A DNA stretch of 64,000 nucleotides, from the NCBI GenBank assembly GCA_025618425.1, contig CM046836.1, positions 16,270,135 to 16,334,134 of the forward strand, given 5' to 3'. The notes under the pieces were generated by a model. That model ran no database searches. It was not told the origin of the DNA and worked only from the letters and a program-made list of their open reading frames with translations. This DNA is from Heliocidaris tuberculata (taxonomy: Eukaryota > Echinodermata > Echinoidea > Camarodonta > Echinometridae). Positions 1 through 14,476 of this stretch are shown piece after piece (position 1 is the stretch's first letter; the number at the start of each line of letters is the position of its first letter). Both the position numbers and the translations under genes were made by a program.

Positions 1-282
1 AGGCCGGTAATCACAAAAGCGTTAGTATCTTAGTCCAGCTTAAACCCCGAATCAGTGGGACAATTTAGTTCCATGATTCATGGAGCGCCGTGCCAACCTC
101 TATGCCTTGAAAAATTCCCATATTTTGTTAAATACAACAAAAAATTGACTTATTTTCCGATATTCTATTATTTTCTTGGATTAATGTAGTGGTAGAAGTA
201 ATGTAAGGAAGGAAAGGTAATCCATATAGCCTTATTAAAAAGAGAAAAGTCTGTCAATAATGGCTTAAGAGCATCAACTCAC
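1..282. other. Intron sequence, no feature seen
   Basis: AT-rich sequence beyond the donor at 282. I see no further exon of the protease domain and no recognisable repeat. Confidence 0.5.
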
Positions 283-539
283 CTTCGCTGGTGTGTCCCC
301 AACCAGAGACATAACACTTCGTGTAGACAGAAGGATCTTGAAGCCGGGACAGGCATACCGGTCTTATGTAATCATTGTTAAATTCAAGGGGATTATCAAA
401 AACGATCAGTGCAATATCGTTTTCAATAGTCTGGCTGTCGTAGTTCGGATGGGAGATGGATTGGACAACCACTTCCATATGATACGGTGAAGTCATTGAC
501 AGCTTCAGGTCACCCAGCACAGCAGTTTCGAACTTATCC
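283..539 (-). CDS. Exon: S1 protease domain, catalytic Asp
   Basis: 257 bp, phase 2 to phase 1, acceptor ttacag, donor gtgagt. Encodes [35 protein letters not shown] (catalytic Asp in NDIAL), YIRPVCLSR and [12 protein letters not shown]. These match the trypsin fold up to about two thirds of its length. The catalytic Ser (GDSGGP region) and specificity pocket must lie left of position 1; nothing at 1-282 encodes them. Confidence 0.93.
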
Positions 540-3500
540 CTGTAAGTAATTGAAAGAAGATTCATTATTTGGGCGTGCCCTCACCTCTCCAATACCACAG
601 TCACACCGATGAGACCAACAATAGAACGATCGAGAAACTACATTACCCAAAATGGCCAAGTTGTCGTTCGCTTTGGAGTCGAGATGGCGGTGTGACTGGA
701 CTATCAAACTTGGATTTGTGATCCGTATATAGAATATCAAACACTTATGTGTACTATGCCTTTATCATGAAACTTCGCAAAAAATTCAACGAATAATGGT
801 CACTTTGAGAGAATATAAATGGTGTTTTATATTTTGTTTGTAAGAAGAAATGACGTTCACCAATTTGTAGTATTCATTTCGTATCAAATACATGTGCATT
901 TTGGGGCTATTATGAGCTATTACTCATCTTGGTATTTGAAAAATTCTTGGTTTACACGAAATAATCATACTCAAAAGTCAAAACAAATACTGCTCTTGTT
1001 TCAACCTTTCCATACCGTGAAATTTTACATGGAATAACAAACCAAACGAGGGTAAAGGTGAATTCTTACGCGCAGTGGGCTGCTGTAACAGCTCTTGATC
1101 TGCTGATGACCACGGCTGCACATCGATGAACATTGTTACTATCTCGAAGAGACGCCATCCAAGGCCAGTCTCCTAGCTGGGTCAATGAACCCCCGATGAT
1201 ACGTGGGTTGGTTGGCGGACTTGCAGGGCGGTAACCGCATTCAACGCCTCATATAAGAATAAAATAGAAGACTAATGTTAAGTCAAAGAGGCTGTGATTA
1301 TGTGATTTTAATCCTTTACTTACCACTGACAACAAATCCTGCCAAGCAATTATGATGGTTAATACTATGTTTCGACTAACAATAGTGATGTTGCCCTCCT
1401 AAAACAGGATAAGTTTAATGCAGTTTGAATCCTATTCCCATTGGCGACATTCATGCCCACTTTTACAATAAAACAAAGATATTAAGCTAGAAATTTGACT
1501 TTTGCAAGTTATTCACAACAGTTGCTTGTGAAATAGGTGGCACAGAGCCGTGGGGTTAAAGCAGTTTCTTCGATAAAATTTCTTGAATACATTCTAAACG
1601 GATGTTTATTATAGTGAATTACTGATTTTAACAATGAGAGGGACAAAATGTAGGGGTTCTGTGGTCTAGTTACGGGACGGTGGGTCACAAGATATGGGGT
1701 TCGAGTCCCTGCCACATCATTTAACGTCCTTTTGGCAAGTTTTTAATCTAATTTGTCCCACTTGACCAAGGAGAAGGACATGGTTACTTCGCAGAAATCC
1801 ATTCCTTAATATGCTAGAGCGCCTTGATAGCAGCCGTGATAAAGCCTAGGTATACTGAAGAGCCAGGAGCGTCAAGGGTGATGGACAGGGAACTCTACAA
1901 GAACCCACTAATATTTATGTTGTGATGCATTTATTTCCCTAAAAGCGTGTCCCCTTTATATCATTTCAATAGTAGGTATAATTTTTGTCCCAGAGAGTAA
2001 GTTCATAGATATTAAAAATAACATACCCAAAGTCACATTGAAAACCTGCATATTGATGAACAGATCATGTGTGTCGATAGCAGCATTGAGCAGAGCCAAA
2101 ACTTCATCAGGAGAAGCCGAAGCGAACCCAAGATCAGCGTGCACGATCAGACTGCCTAAGCTGTGGATCAATTTACATTAGAAAGCTTGATGAAAGGTAT
2201 ATCAACAGTAAAAATTTATTTCCTTCTTTTGTTGTTGCATGAAGCACCTTACATGTTTGACAAGAATAGCACATTAAATTAATATTAACTTGTTCCTATC
2301 CATAACGACATCTTATCACCAACTTACCTGGACTAGTTAAAACTATGTTATCTCTCTTTTAGTGAAAGTATGTTAATTTTCACACACAGATCTAAATTAT
2401 GACAAGTCCAACGTCTGCGCAAATACTGGCGGCTTACGCGTATAGTTAAAGGAGACATGTTACCTACAGAGCCATTTTATCACACTTTACGAAAACGCAA
2501 GTATATAAAGATGTCAAGACTCTCATTCTGTCAAGCCAGGACAATGATACTGTAATAATAAAGAAAATAAGACAGACTCTTACAGTATTTCGTTTATAAC
2601 TGCTCCAGTGTATCCGTGGGGTCCATCTGTGAGAATTGCATGCAGCTACAAAAGAATTTATATACATATATACATATCTTAATAACGAGTAGTAGGATAT
2701 ATCTTTGAAACAAAAGTTTTGTACGGAAAAAAAATATCAAAGCCTCATTATGTTTTTATTTACTGTACTTGTATATAAGAAATGAAATAGACATGCTAAA
2801 TGCAGAAATTAAAGGGAAAAGAATACATACACGGCTCCAGTTTTTATCGAAGGGTGTAAAAAGCAGTTAAAGCTACAGCACGATACGAAAGCAATTCAAA
2901 ATAAGGCTGTAGAGGTGTCGTTAACTAATGGATGTGTTTTTGATTGAGATCCTAACTACTGACGAAATCCCAACTGCGACACTAATGTTTATATAGGTAA
3001 GAGTATACAGGTAGTAATATTTTTTTGTTGTTGTTGAATATCTTTAACACGTCACAAGGCAGTTTGGCTTATCCATGTATCACTAAATCTATGGTCTAGC
3101 TTACCGCTGTTGTCACGTTTTCTCTCATCTCAGTATTTTCTGGGGTGCCATCTTGCAGAAACTCAGGGCCGTATATTCCATGCATTTTAATTATAACAGG
3201 GATGATCTTGACTTCTGAAGATAACGAAATAAAAAATCCGGGGCATAGGAACTTAAATATCGATAATCTCTCTTTGTCAAATGAAGTAGGATCTCGTCAT
3301 CATTTTCTCTTATTATTAAGGTAAATAATGAGTAACGAATGGCGGAACTTGTATACATATATCGTATTATCAGTATTTAAAAGTGTTTTTATTAAGAACT
3401 ATAAAAATATAACAATCTTTCATTTATTGCAACCATAGGTTGGATTTTGTAAGATATGAGTTTCCAAACTACTATTCTTAACAATGAAGTGCTTTTGAAT

Positions 3501-6500
3501 ACGAATGCATTTCATTTGGTTTCCCTAGATGATAAACCATCTGATTTTAGTGAAGTATTAACGATACTTTTCATAGTGGAGAAACTGAATTGTAGGTAAA
3601 GTTTTCAGGGTTTATACACCATGTATTCTTTCAAAGGAATAAGAGCCTTGAAACGGGCTGGTGAGCTCCGCTAAGAGCTCTTTGGTTCTCGACGTTTCGA
3701 CCAGTATGCTCTGATCGTCTTCAGGAGCAGATCTGATTTTACTTTGTCACAAAACACTTCATGTTCACTGCCAGATGTAAGAATTAACGGCTACCTTTAA
3801 ATTCATTCAAGAACATGCTGCGACGTTTCATAAAGTGGAGCGGTTTCTTCATTCTAAACAGAATAAATTTGTTACATTGCTAGTTTAATAGAGACCTGAG
3901 CAAGTGATGTAACTACTTTTGTTGTTTTTTGTTTTAACTGATATATCACTACATGCATTGGATTACATTTATTGCTTTGCTTTTGTTCACGAATGATGAT
4001 GATAATAATAATAACAGAAATAATAATAATAATAATAGAAATAATGTATCTAAATAAAGCTCTTTCCATATATCTGTTCAACTGCGCTTTACAATGTTGT
4101 TGTTATTAAAGTGATTTGGTAACTTTGTAGAGGCTTGATAAAATCTGAACTGACTGGCCTTACATGCTATCAGTGTATGTAATATGGTGTAAAAATGAAG
4201 CCCAGGAAAAAAAGCACTTCAAAATTATCATGTGCTTCACAAAAGTAAACATATGCAAGTGACCGGAAATGCCGGACTTATTTCCCCCATAGACTCAGTG
4301 TTAGACTATGGCCATACGCTTTCGTAATGGGAGTATTCAGTCATAGATATTTTGATAATAGCATTATAGATTTGAAAACCTTTCTATGCCTGGCTATTTA
4401 TTTATCCTGCTGAACATTATTGTACAAGACAGATATCAAAATTCAACAATTTATCAAATCAAGCCTCCACAAAGTTACCGAATCCCTTTAACAGAATAGG
4501 TGAGTTATGAGCTTTTTGAAGACATCGTAAGATATTTGTTGCGGAGAATTAGAGATAGTTGATTCCAGTTTGAGAGAAGCAGTTGAACATGCTCTGTCAC
4601 CAAGTGTGGGCAGAGATTAAGTAAAATATTTCTTTGGACGAAGAAAAAAATTAATATAAGAGCCTTTCTTGTGTCTTTTCACCTCTTTCGCATCGGTCAC
4701 CGAGAAAGTTTCCTGAACACACGCAGGCAAATCCAGTGCCGTTGCTCTGGCAATGTCCTTGGTTTGCACACGTCACATTTTCACATGGATCGGAAATAGC
4801 TATGTAGAAAAAAAAAAAAATGAAAGTGATGATATTGATAATTTTATGACTTTGTTAAAGAAATTTCTTTCCGTAGGAATTGGTTGAAAGTTAACTGATT
4901 AAACAATTTTCATGTTCAGGCTGGAACAGCTAAAGATTATGTCCTTATATTCCAATATTAAGGAAATAATAAATTTGCTTTATATATATATATAAACACA
5001 AGGAGTTAATTCATATGACGCTACTTTGCTTAACATTATATCAACAAATTTGAATTTATAGAGTGATAATTTATTTTCATGCAGCCTATAAACTCAGATT
5101 AATAAATCATTTCCAATCGCTAAAATGTTTATATCACTCATTTTATAATTCGACTTCGCTATTATATATCTATCGATTCTAACCCTCTTGACAGTGTATT
5201 CCAGAATAACCAGATAAACAAGTGCACCTGTATCCATTTACTTCGTCTATACAAATACCATTGTTCACACATTCGACATTGATGCAATCATTGATGTCTA
5301 GAAAAGGTAAAAATAGCGCATTGGGATATGATTAGTTCGAAAGAAAAAAATAATAGCTGATTGGCTCCAACATGAATTGATATTTACATTATTATATCTC
5401 TAAGCTGGGAGTTGTACGATTAAATATGCTATACATGTATTTAAATATTTGCATCATGTACGTACGCACGATACATTGGCTAGTATGGTCAACATAATTA
5501 TTTAGATTTTGTTGTACTTTGTTCGAATTTATTGTTTTGATTTTGTTCAAGAATAATTTAATAAAATCTTTGAAAGAATTTTGTTGTTGTTGTTGTTTCA
5601 GATAATTATTGTTGTGGCAGTTTTGATACCAGCATTTCGAAATTAGAGTTCATCACTGAGTTAGGGTGATGGAATAGCATTTTTGTTAGAATTTTTCTAG
5701 AGGTCCGATCATTATGGCAAAACATTTATCTGGACCAGCAAATGTAAACGTGCGTGCAGTGATGCGGAACATGTGAAGTGAACAGAGGACATCAATTGTC
5801 GTTTTCCTGCAAAAGCGCCACTCTCCCTGGTAGGTAATAAAGTGAAACATGTTTATAAAGACCGCTCAAGGAAGACAAGAAAATCTGTCTTTGCAGGCAA
5901 ATAGTCTTTATGTACAGGTTCTGCTGCATGTTTCAAGGAGAAACATTGGTCAGGAGAAACAAAAACTGTGGTCCTTATCAGTGTTGTAGTCGAGGCCCAA
6001 ACCCTCAAGGCCAAGGCATTGACTAGCAAGGCTAAGGCCAAGGCCAAGGCTTTTACCCTCAAGGCCAAGGCTTGAAACCTCAAGGCCAAGGCCAAGGCAT
6101 TAAAAAAAAAAACGATGGGGAAATGGAACATATAAATATGGACAGTGGCGGAGATGTGTTACGCATTTATATTTATCAGGGGTTGGGGGCTTTGGGGACG
6201 GGCTATTTTCATAGCCCGTCCCCCGATGAAAGCAGAGGTGGCTGAACATTTTTCAGGAGGGGGAGGGGGGTCATTGCAAAAAGGTACCTTTTTGGAAAAG
6301 GGGCTCCTACAAAGACCTGGTGGAAAAAATATATTACTTTTCATAACCTCTCTTTTCATGACCTGTTGTTTGTACATGTATTGTTATCTTTTCAGATATA
6401 AATAGCTGGTAAGCGAATTGAGCTAACTAATAAAAAGCGACTTCATTTTCTTTTTATAGTGCTCTTGCCTCAAATATCAGGACTTTATAACAAAGCTTGT

Positions 6501-9500
6501 ATGTGAGGTCTCATTCAAGGTTCAATAGCAAGTAGTGCTCCAGTGGTGTATCTTGGAATTATGGAGCTCAGAGCAATCATTGAAATTCCTCCCCCCCCCC
6601 AAAAAAAAAAAATAAATAAATAAATAAATAGAATAAGATAAATAAAAGATAAAAAAATAAATTGAAAAAAAAAAATAATAATAAATAAATTGAAAAAAAT
6701 ATATAGATACATGTATATATGTAACTTTACAAGCCAGGCAGCAAAGCCACCGAGTAGTAGATTTTTTGCATTTTTAATTCCTCACAAATAAAATTTCTAT
6801 ACACTATACCAAAGAATTTTCACAAGGAGCACTACAATCAAGCGGTATAGAATTTTGAATTATGATCGTTGATTAACGGTTTTCTAAAATGGGGGCCAAG
6901 TTCATGGCAATACAGTGGTCGAGGAATTTAGTAAGCAAACAAAATTTCAGATTTCTTTCAAATGTTGAAACTTTGCAAGTGCTATTTCAGCTTTATCCTA
7001 TATTAGGAACAAAGTACTTAAAAAGAAGCTGATGAAACGTACAGGCCTTCGTGTATATTAGGGAGCAAAGCAACAAGATATTACATTTCTTTTCTGCGTT
7101 TTTTCAATTTAGAACCCTTTTAAAAGCCATTTTTAAAACTATATCACATTATATGTATATTGGGGCATGAAATTACAAGATCCTGAAGCAATGTTATGTG
7201 AAGGCTTTACAAAATCATTAGCATTTTATACCATAAAAAAACTAATTATTTCTAATACAATTTACCCTGAGTATTGGGGCATATATAATCCATATAACAT
7301 AATTTGTTTTTTCCTTTTCTACCCTTTCTCTTTCTTAAATTATAATTTTTCACCCTATTCAAGTGGTCCCCTGCCAAACAAAGCACACAAAAACAGATGT
7401 AGGCCTACACCTAAAACTTAGTACCAGTTTTTGCATATGGCAGTGGAATTAAGAATATAGGAGAAGCCTTCAACGGTTTGACTAAATTCACCAAATTTTG
7501 CAATTACTTCATTCAAACTTACAAAATGTTCAAAGGAAGACAATCCAATGCAAGTACTGCATACAGTATTAATCGAGGTATTCTTTCTATGACAAGTTAG
7601 CTCCTTTATAAGTTTATCCATTCACAGCATATCAGTAGAAAAAATCAGTTCTTTTGTTTAAAACAATCATCAATTTAATTTGATAGACAGATGACTAATT
7701 TAATGTCTGAATATGAAGTGACTGTGAAGATTTCCCAAATTTGAAATATTGAAATTTTGTAATCTTGGTAGGAAGGGAACTCCACATGTTGCACCACTGT
7801 GTGAAAGAAATGCACTTTGATATCCTTTGAAAGTGGAACTATATTATTTTACTTGTATAAAGAATGTTTAGATTTCATAAGGAGAATTTCCAATTGAAAG
7901 TCACAGCACAAAATACATTTTGCTCTGTATGTTACGGCAGGAGATCTGATCTTCCTTGTTTGGGGTTCTATGTCGCTATACTACTCATTCAAAATAGGAG
8001 CTTTAAATATTACTTATATGAAGATATATTACAAGATTATATTTAATCTCATTATAAATTTTCACGACATAAAATTTTCACGAATCTTGACCTCTCGGGA
8101 AAGCTTCATGCATGCAAAAATTTCTGGTTTTACAGTATACACTGCCCTATGCTAGGACTCGACACCCCGACACAAGAACCTCAGTGCCTTGCATGGAGAT
8201 AACATGTGTATAGCATACATGTATGTTAATATTTTGTGTGTACACATTTTAGTACAACATACCATTGGAGGAATTTTGATCCCTCTCCCAGTATCTAAAT
8301 TATTTTTCACACCTCACTTGTCATAATATTTACCTTAACAATGAAAAAACTTCATAGGAACTTAGTTAGGCTATTTATCATCTACAATGTAAATCAAAGA
8401 AATCTGATGTGTTTGAGGGCATACCAAAACTTCACATTACCTTTAAAGCTGATTTCATACATTCTATCCTGTACACTAAGTATTGTTTTAGGTGAATGAT
8501 ACCCTTTAAAGTGTATATAAGTGTAAATATATGTTCCATGATGAAACCCTTCACTTGCATTTAACTAACCTGCTATAACATTGACAGTAAAAGTGCAGGT
8601 GTCAGCAATATTGTTTGAAGCATCTCTAAATACATAGCTAACTGGAGTTTGACCGACAGGAAATAGATCCCCTGGTGCAAAGTTGCGGCTAACAACAAAG
8701 ACTGTACCACTGTTGTCCGTTGCAGTTGGTTCGTTAAAATTAACTGCTGCAGATGTTACACCGAGCTGGACAGTTTGGGTGAAATCAGCAGGGCAAGTTA
8801 CCACAGGTGGAGTGGAATCAACTAAAAATTTAATATAAAAGAAATTGGAAAAAAAATTAATCATAAAACACCTAGAGGGTGATATAAAAGTAGAAGGAAA
8901 TTAACTACTGGGCGTAGCTTTCAAGCCTACTAATCATAAAAAGAATTAAGGTTATCATCTTCATCATTCTAAAAATTTGTAAAACATGAATTAATTTCTC
9001 AAGTTTATCATGATTACCTAAATGTTATGTTTACTATGATTCAGTGTTACTGCACAAACAAATCAAAATATTTTCAAGTTACCAGGGCGATGCATAGAAA
9101 CCATGTAGCAACAAACTGCCCCTTAGATATATTTCTTTAAAAGTATATTTAAAAATGCCAATATCATGTGACCTTTAGTTTGTCGTCTACGACAACTACA
9201 GATATCACAAATATATGTTTTACCAGTTTCACAATGCATTCCGGTGAAACCAGGACGGCACATACAACTGAATGCATCGTCGATATCGACGCAGGTCGCT
9301 TCATTCAGGCAAGTTACATGCTCACAGGTTAGGGCTTCTGTTAACGAGGCATACCAAGGAAAGATATAATGATAAATATTAAGAAACGCTTGAGGGGAGA
9401 GAAAAATTGTAGCGTCTAGAAAATCAATGGCGGATTTAGGGGGCACATGGGGCGGTGCCCCCTTTTCAAAACCCAAGTAGCAAGCCTTTAGTACGCAACC

Positions 9501-12500
9501 CCATATGTTTCCACTTTGCATATGTTTGACCCAGAGGCATCTGAACCACTCAGTTTTAATACGTAGCTCACAATGTCTTCCTGTGTAACCTGGCAAGCAA
9601 GTGCAGGTGAAATCACCATTTAGATCGTGGCATACCCCTCCATTTTGACAGGTTACTCCTTCGCATTCGTTGATGTCTATCAATTATATTCAACAAACAG
9701 AACGAAGAACAGTCAGAACAACGACCTGGCTGACTGGGATAAAGGTTTCTTCTTTGTTTCCATTTTATCAATCTTATTCATAAATTTCAAAAATAGATTG
9801 TCAACTTCAGAATTAGATATGAAAAAAAGGATATATAAAAAAGTGAAAACATAGTTCATCTATAACCACTTTTCAGTTTCCATGTTTGCTACGCTTTGAA
9901 TGTTCCTTATCTACAAGCATACCGTATACTTACTTTCATAGAAATCAGGTAAGAATAAAATTGTACTTTATACTGGCTATTCGTGTGAAAAATGATACAA
10001 GTATGCAAGCGTCTCCAAACATACAGGCACAAGTGTCGGAGTATAGGACTGTAACAAGATCTGGATCCTCTTTATTAAGTAAAGAAATGTATCTATCATT
10101 AACATACGAAAGATTTTGTTAAACCCTTAAAAAGATTTGTTTTTTATAGTTTTTTTTTAAAACAGCTTCATGGCATTTTACCTTCCTCACACTGCCTCCC
10201 AGTGAAACCTGGCATACACGTGCAGTTGAAGTCACCAATGAGATCAACACATGTCCCTCCGTTTTGGCAGGTCAACCCTTCACAATCGTTAATGTCTATC
10301 AAATTCAACAAAGAGAGAGAGAGAGAGAGAAGAACAGTCAGAACAATGACACAGGCGATTTGAACAAGAGTTTCTTTTTGCTTGTTTGTTTCTATTTTAT
10401 CAATCTTATGAATAAACGTCAAGCATCACTTGGGGTCTTTTTTATATTTGTTTCCCTTTGAATGAAAGATTATATTTAATCATTCTTGAACAAAAGCAAT
10501 CCGAAACCTTATCACTGTAAAGGTCACGTGGGCCTTGTACACTTACTCCAAGGGAAAAGTAGTCCCTCGATTATTACTCTCTCTCTAAATTGTTCAGAGA
10601 TGATGTTAAATGTATATATGAAGTTAATATGGTATATTCTCATGCAGATTACACACATGTTTTACTGAATTTAATGGATGAGTTCAATGAAGGATAATTA
10701 AATATGTATGGAAAGAAGTCCTTATAGATGTGGATACATGTCAGGCAAGGCCCTGCTAAATATTCACATTTCTAATGTTCGTGTACACGATACGATGTGG
10801 TAGCGAGAGAAAGTTTCAGAAGCTGTCACGGTAGCCGATAGCATTTGCAGTTGTTATAAAAGACTACTAGTAGCCACTGATGTGGAGGTTTTTTACCAGG
10901 TACTAGTTTGGTGAATGACATAGCTGAGATGATGCAGCTTTCTCTATCCTTACATGTATGACATATTCTGACTAGGGTGTTTCCGTTTTCCGTTAGATGT
11001 CATCTTTAGCGAGCTTTCGATTTTCACGTCAACATAGTCGACTGGTCCGAGATAACCACATTTCGAAGCTCTGCGCATGCGTCACGTCGTCTCCCTCGTC
11101 CACTAGCCGAATCGAGGACGCGTGGACCCTGGTTTTGCCGTCCACGGGCGTAGACACGCATAATTATCTATTGTTAGTGGGGGTGGGGGGATGATCTATT
11201 CATCACACCCCCCCCCCCCCACTAACAATTATTATTATTATTATTTATTGGTATATGTTGATTGACCAGCAGCAATGCTGAAGGGGTCAATTTACAATCA
11301 GATATGCATGTACATATATACAATAGAATCGCATCAAATATATTAAAATAAATACATAATTGGAAGCAAAACAAAGATACAAAGACTTACGCTACACAAA
11401 TAATAAGATAACAAGTGTGAAAAGTCAGAGAAAGAAAAAAAGTCAGGAATAGGAAAGAGGAGGGGAAGGGAAAGAAAGAAGGAGATAGTAAGTGAGAAAG
11501 GAGAAGATTTGGAAGGAATACATAAATATAACCAAATCAGATAGGAAGCCATAACCATGCAAAATGAGCCATTACATCTAGACATGCAATCTGAGAAGTG
11601 AAAAGGTTTGGCATGTTTTGGATGCAATAGAAAGTGTGTTCGTATCTACGCCACTGTCGTCCTCGATTCAGCACTTCGTTCACATATATGACGTAATACA
11701 AGCTCCGAAAATGGATGAAACTGCGATTCACAACGTCGTGAGAGATCGAAAGCGTTTACGCAAAGAGAACGGACTTGGCCTGTGCGACGTCTCCACACTC
11801 TGGTGACTCGTTGTAAAAATCGTTCGGTGCAGAAATCGAAAGCTCGCTATTGTCAAATAAACAACAACGAGCATCCAACTAATGGTGTCTTCAGTATTTT
11901 TCTGTAACTGGTGGTGTCAAGCCCCACAAATGTTTAACTAATTGAACTCTAATGATGACTTTTAAATATACAGAGAGAGAGAGAGAGAGAGTGAGACAGA
12001 CAGAGAGAGTGTGTGACAGAAGCGTATGTAGGTGTTAAACGAGAGTACTCTAGTCAGCATGGACGGTAAAAGTTAAAGGTATTTTAGACAAATGTATGGG
12101 ATGTCTCAAGGTCATCATACACTATACGATCTGAAGACGATCCAATTTTTGAAATATTTGTAATAGTATTTGATTTGATCATTATAACATGGAAAATCTT
12201 AGTGATTTAGGTTTGAAATTGTCATGTGAATAATAAAATCGCAATTTGGGGGTTCTCAAGCTTCCTTGTAGGAGGAAAAGCCAAATCGGCTCCGAATTGT
12301 AGTGATTTTAGACCAATCGTGCGATCGTCTACGATTTGAAGCCGATTTGGCCTTTACTCCGAATAGAAGGCATAAAGTGCACTATATTTGGATTGTAATA
12401 TTTACATTATTATTAAAAATCTTAAACAAGAAGATATTGTTTGTTTACATTTCAATATCTAATGTAATTGTAATTTCTTAATAATATTGCAGTCGGATCA

Positions 12501-13074
12501 TATAGTGTACGGTGGACTTAACTTATGGTGGTATAAAATTATTACTATAGATTTCTTAGATTGGATATATAAAAACGGAATCGGAGTGAGAGGGTTAATA
12601 TAGATCGTTTTTGTACTGATCATAGGATATTTAAGCGAGAGAGTGTTTTTTGAAAAATCATCTGTTTAAAGTGGATTTTCTAGCCTGTAACTAATGGTCG
12701 TTATCTGTCTGATCAGGCACAACGAAGTTGTACTCCGTGTAACACGCAGGAAAAGAGTGAAATCGTGTCTTCGATTGTTAAATTCCAAGGAAATCCCCGT
12801 GTGATGACTCAATACGTACCAATGTTGCATGAGGGGCCTTGGTAACCCACGGTGCAATTACAGGTGTATGATCCCTCGTTGTTGATGCAGGTTCCCTGGT
12901 TTTCACAAGGATTATCCTGACACTCGTCCGTATCTTTAGAAAAAAAATGTTACTTGTTTCACACTTTCATTTTCTGTACCTTCAATAATCATGCATATAT
13001 GATTTGCCTTATATCTTCGCATTGTCAAAGACATTATACATTATACATTAAATATTTATATAATTATATATATT

Positions 13075-13113
<39 letters not shown>

Positions 13114-14430
13114 GTCATAATTCTCTTTCCTCTTTTTTGTATTTTTTTTTTTTAATTTTTAAATTTTTGCTATCGGGAACAATGTGGGACCAAAGAGAAA
13201 AAGATTCTCCTTCAAACTCTTCTTGTAGTTTTTCAAAGGAGGTTGGAGTAAATAAAAACTGCAATCATGGTGACACTACATTCTTTTTAATTGTAGTTTT
13301 AACTAGGATTTGCTCCAAATCTAAGCTGTTTGTCACGTGTAAAATACATGTATTAATAGTTTTATTAATGAAACTTTGAATTTGACATAATTCGTTGATA
13401 TTTTTCAGTGAGATGTACAGATTGCTGATTTCTATGAGGACAAAGAGCACATCCTATTTGTTTGTTTGTTTGTTGTTGTTTTTAGAGGATGGGTAAATAC
13501 TACTGAGACTGTTTAATTTATCATTTTGCCATCGTACGTAATTATGATAATGACACATTGATAATTACCACCGTCACAGTTAACTCCTTCATATCCCTCT
13601 ACACAGGCACAGTGATAAGTTCCATTCAGGTTTGTACAAGTAGCTCCATTCATGCAGGGATTGTTAGTGCTGCATTCGTCTATATCTGTTAAAGAATAAA
13701 ATGACGATTACTATTAGAAATAAAACGCTTCAACTTCTTTAAAATATGTACTTTCCCATCCTTTTAGCAGTCAGACCCACCTCCGGAAAACCGAGCACAG
13801 GTATATACTCCGAAAACGGCGTATGAATATAGAGCCCTCATCGTTCAGTGCGAGGCAGTGTACAAAAGGCATGGGGAAAATCTTGCAAAGTCAACCAGCC
13901 AACGATATATAATTTTTTTAAAATAATGCTGCGTGCCAATTATCTTCAAAATCCTTGAATGATTCGTCATATGAAATGACTTTCAAATGACAAACTTTTG
14001 AAATAAATATATCCGCAGCATTTTTTTTGGAGAAATATATTATCAACAGCAGGTCGACATTGCACGATTTTCCCCATGTCTTTTGTACACACTGTCTCGC
14101 ACTGAACGATGAGGGCTCTATATTCATCTTGCTCCATACGCCGTTTTCGGAGTATATACCTGTGCTCGGTTTTCCGGAGTTGGGTCTGACTGTTTAGGCA
14201 ATCACATGTATATAAGTCATTTGTATTTCGGAAGGTTCCTCTATCTATTGTTAAGCACAAATACATCTACTTTCCAACAATAGGTAGATGCACGCAGGCC
14301 CCTGGGAGTCGGGGGGGGGGGGGGGGGTGCTGGGGTGCTGTAGCAAAAAAGAGACCCAAAATGGTGAGGACTTTTTTTTTTGCTCGTCAGAGATTTTTGG
14401 AGTTAAAAAGAGACCCCAAAACGCTGAGGA

Positions 14431-14476
<46 letters not shown>

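Larger units (their letters stand above)
5298..8569. other. Large intron between HYR and EGF 22
   Basis: 3.3 kb without exon signals. It contains an AAGGCC-rich minisatellite (5997-6101), a 13-bp-arm hairpin (6194-6223), an A-rich AAAT tract (6600-6710) and a short repeat shared with 58240-58320 (here 8370-8447). The open frames here are low-complexity. Confidence 0.6.

Noticed and set aside
534..740. Minus-strand open frame between the two protease exons
   Set aside because: The His and Asp exons join in phase and give a continuous trypsin fold; this frame has no protease similarity.
1658..1712. Functional tRNA gene
   Set aside because: A and B boxes are present but the stems do not close into a cloverleaf, and the body matches a SINE family with other copies in the window.
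5853..6131. Ala-Leu repeat open frame
   Set aside because: Translation of the AAGGCC minisatellite.
9123..9683. Long minus-strand open frame joining two EGF domains without splicing
   Set aside because: The 225-bp middle has donor and acceptor sites in phase with the EGF exons, contains a mobile-element-like ggcggatttagggggcac, and breaks EGF spacing. It is an intron that happens to lack stops.
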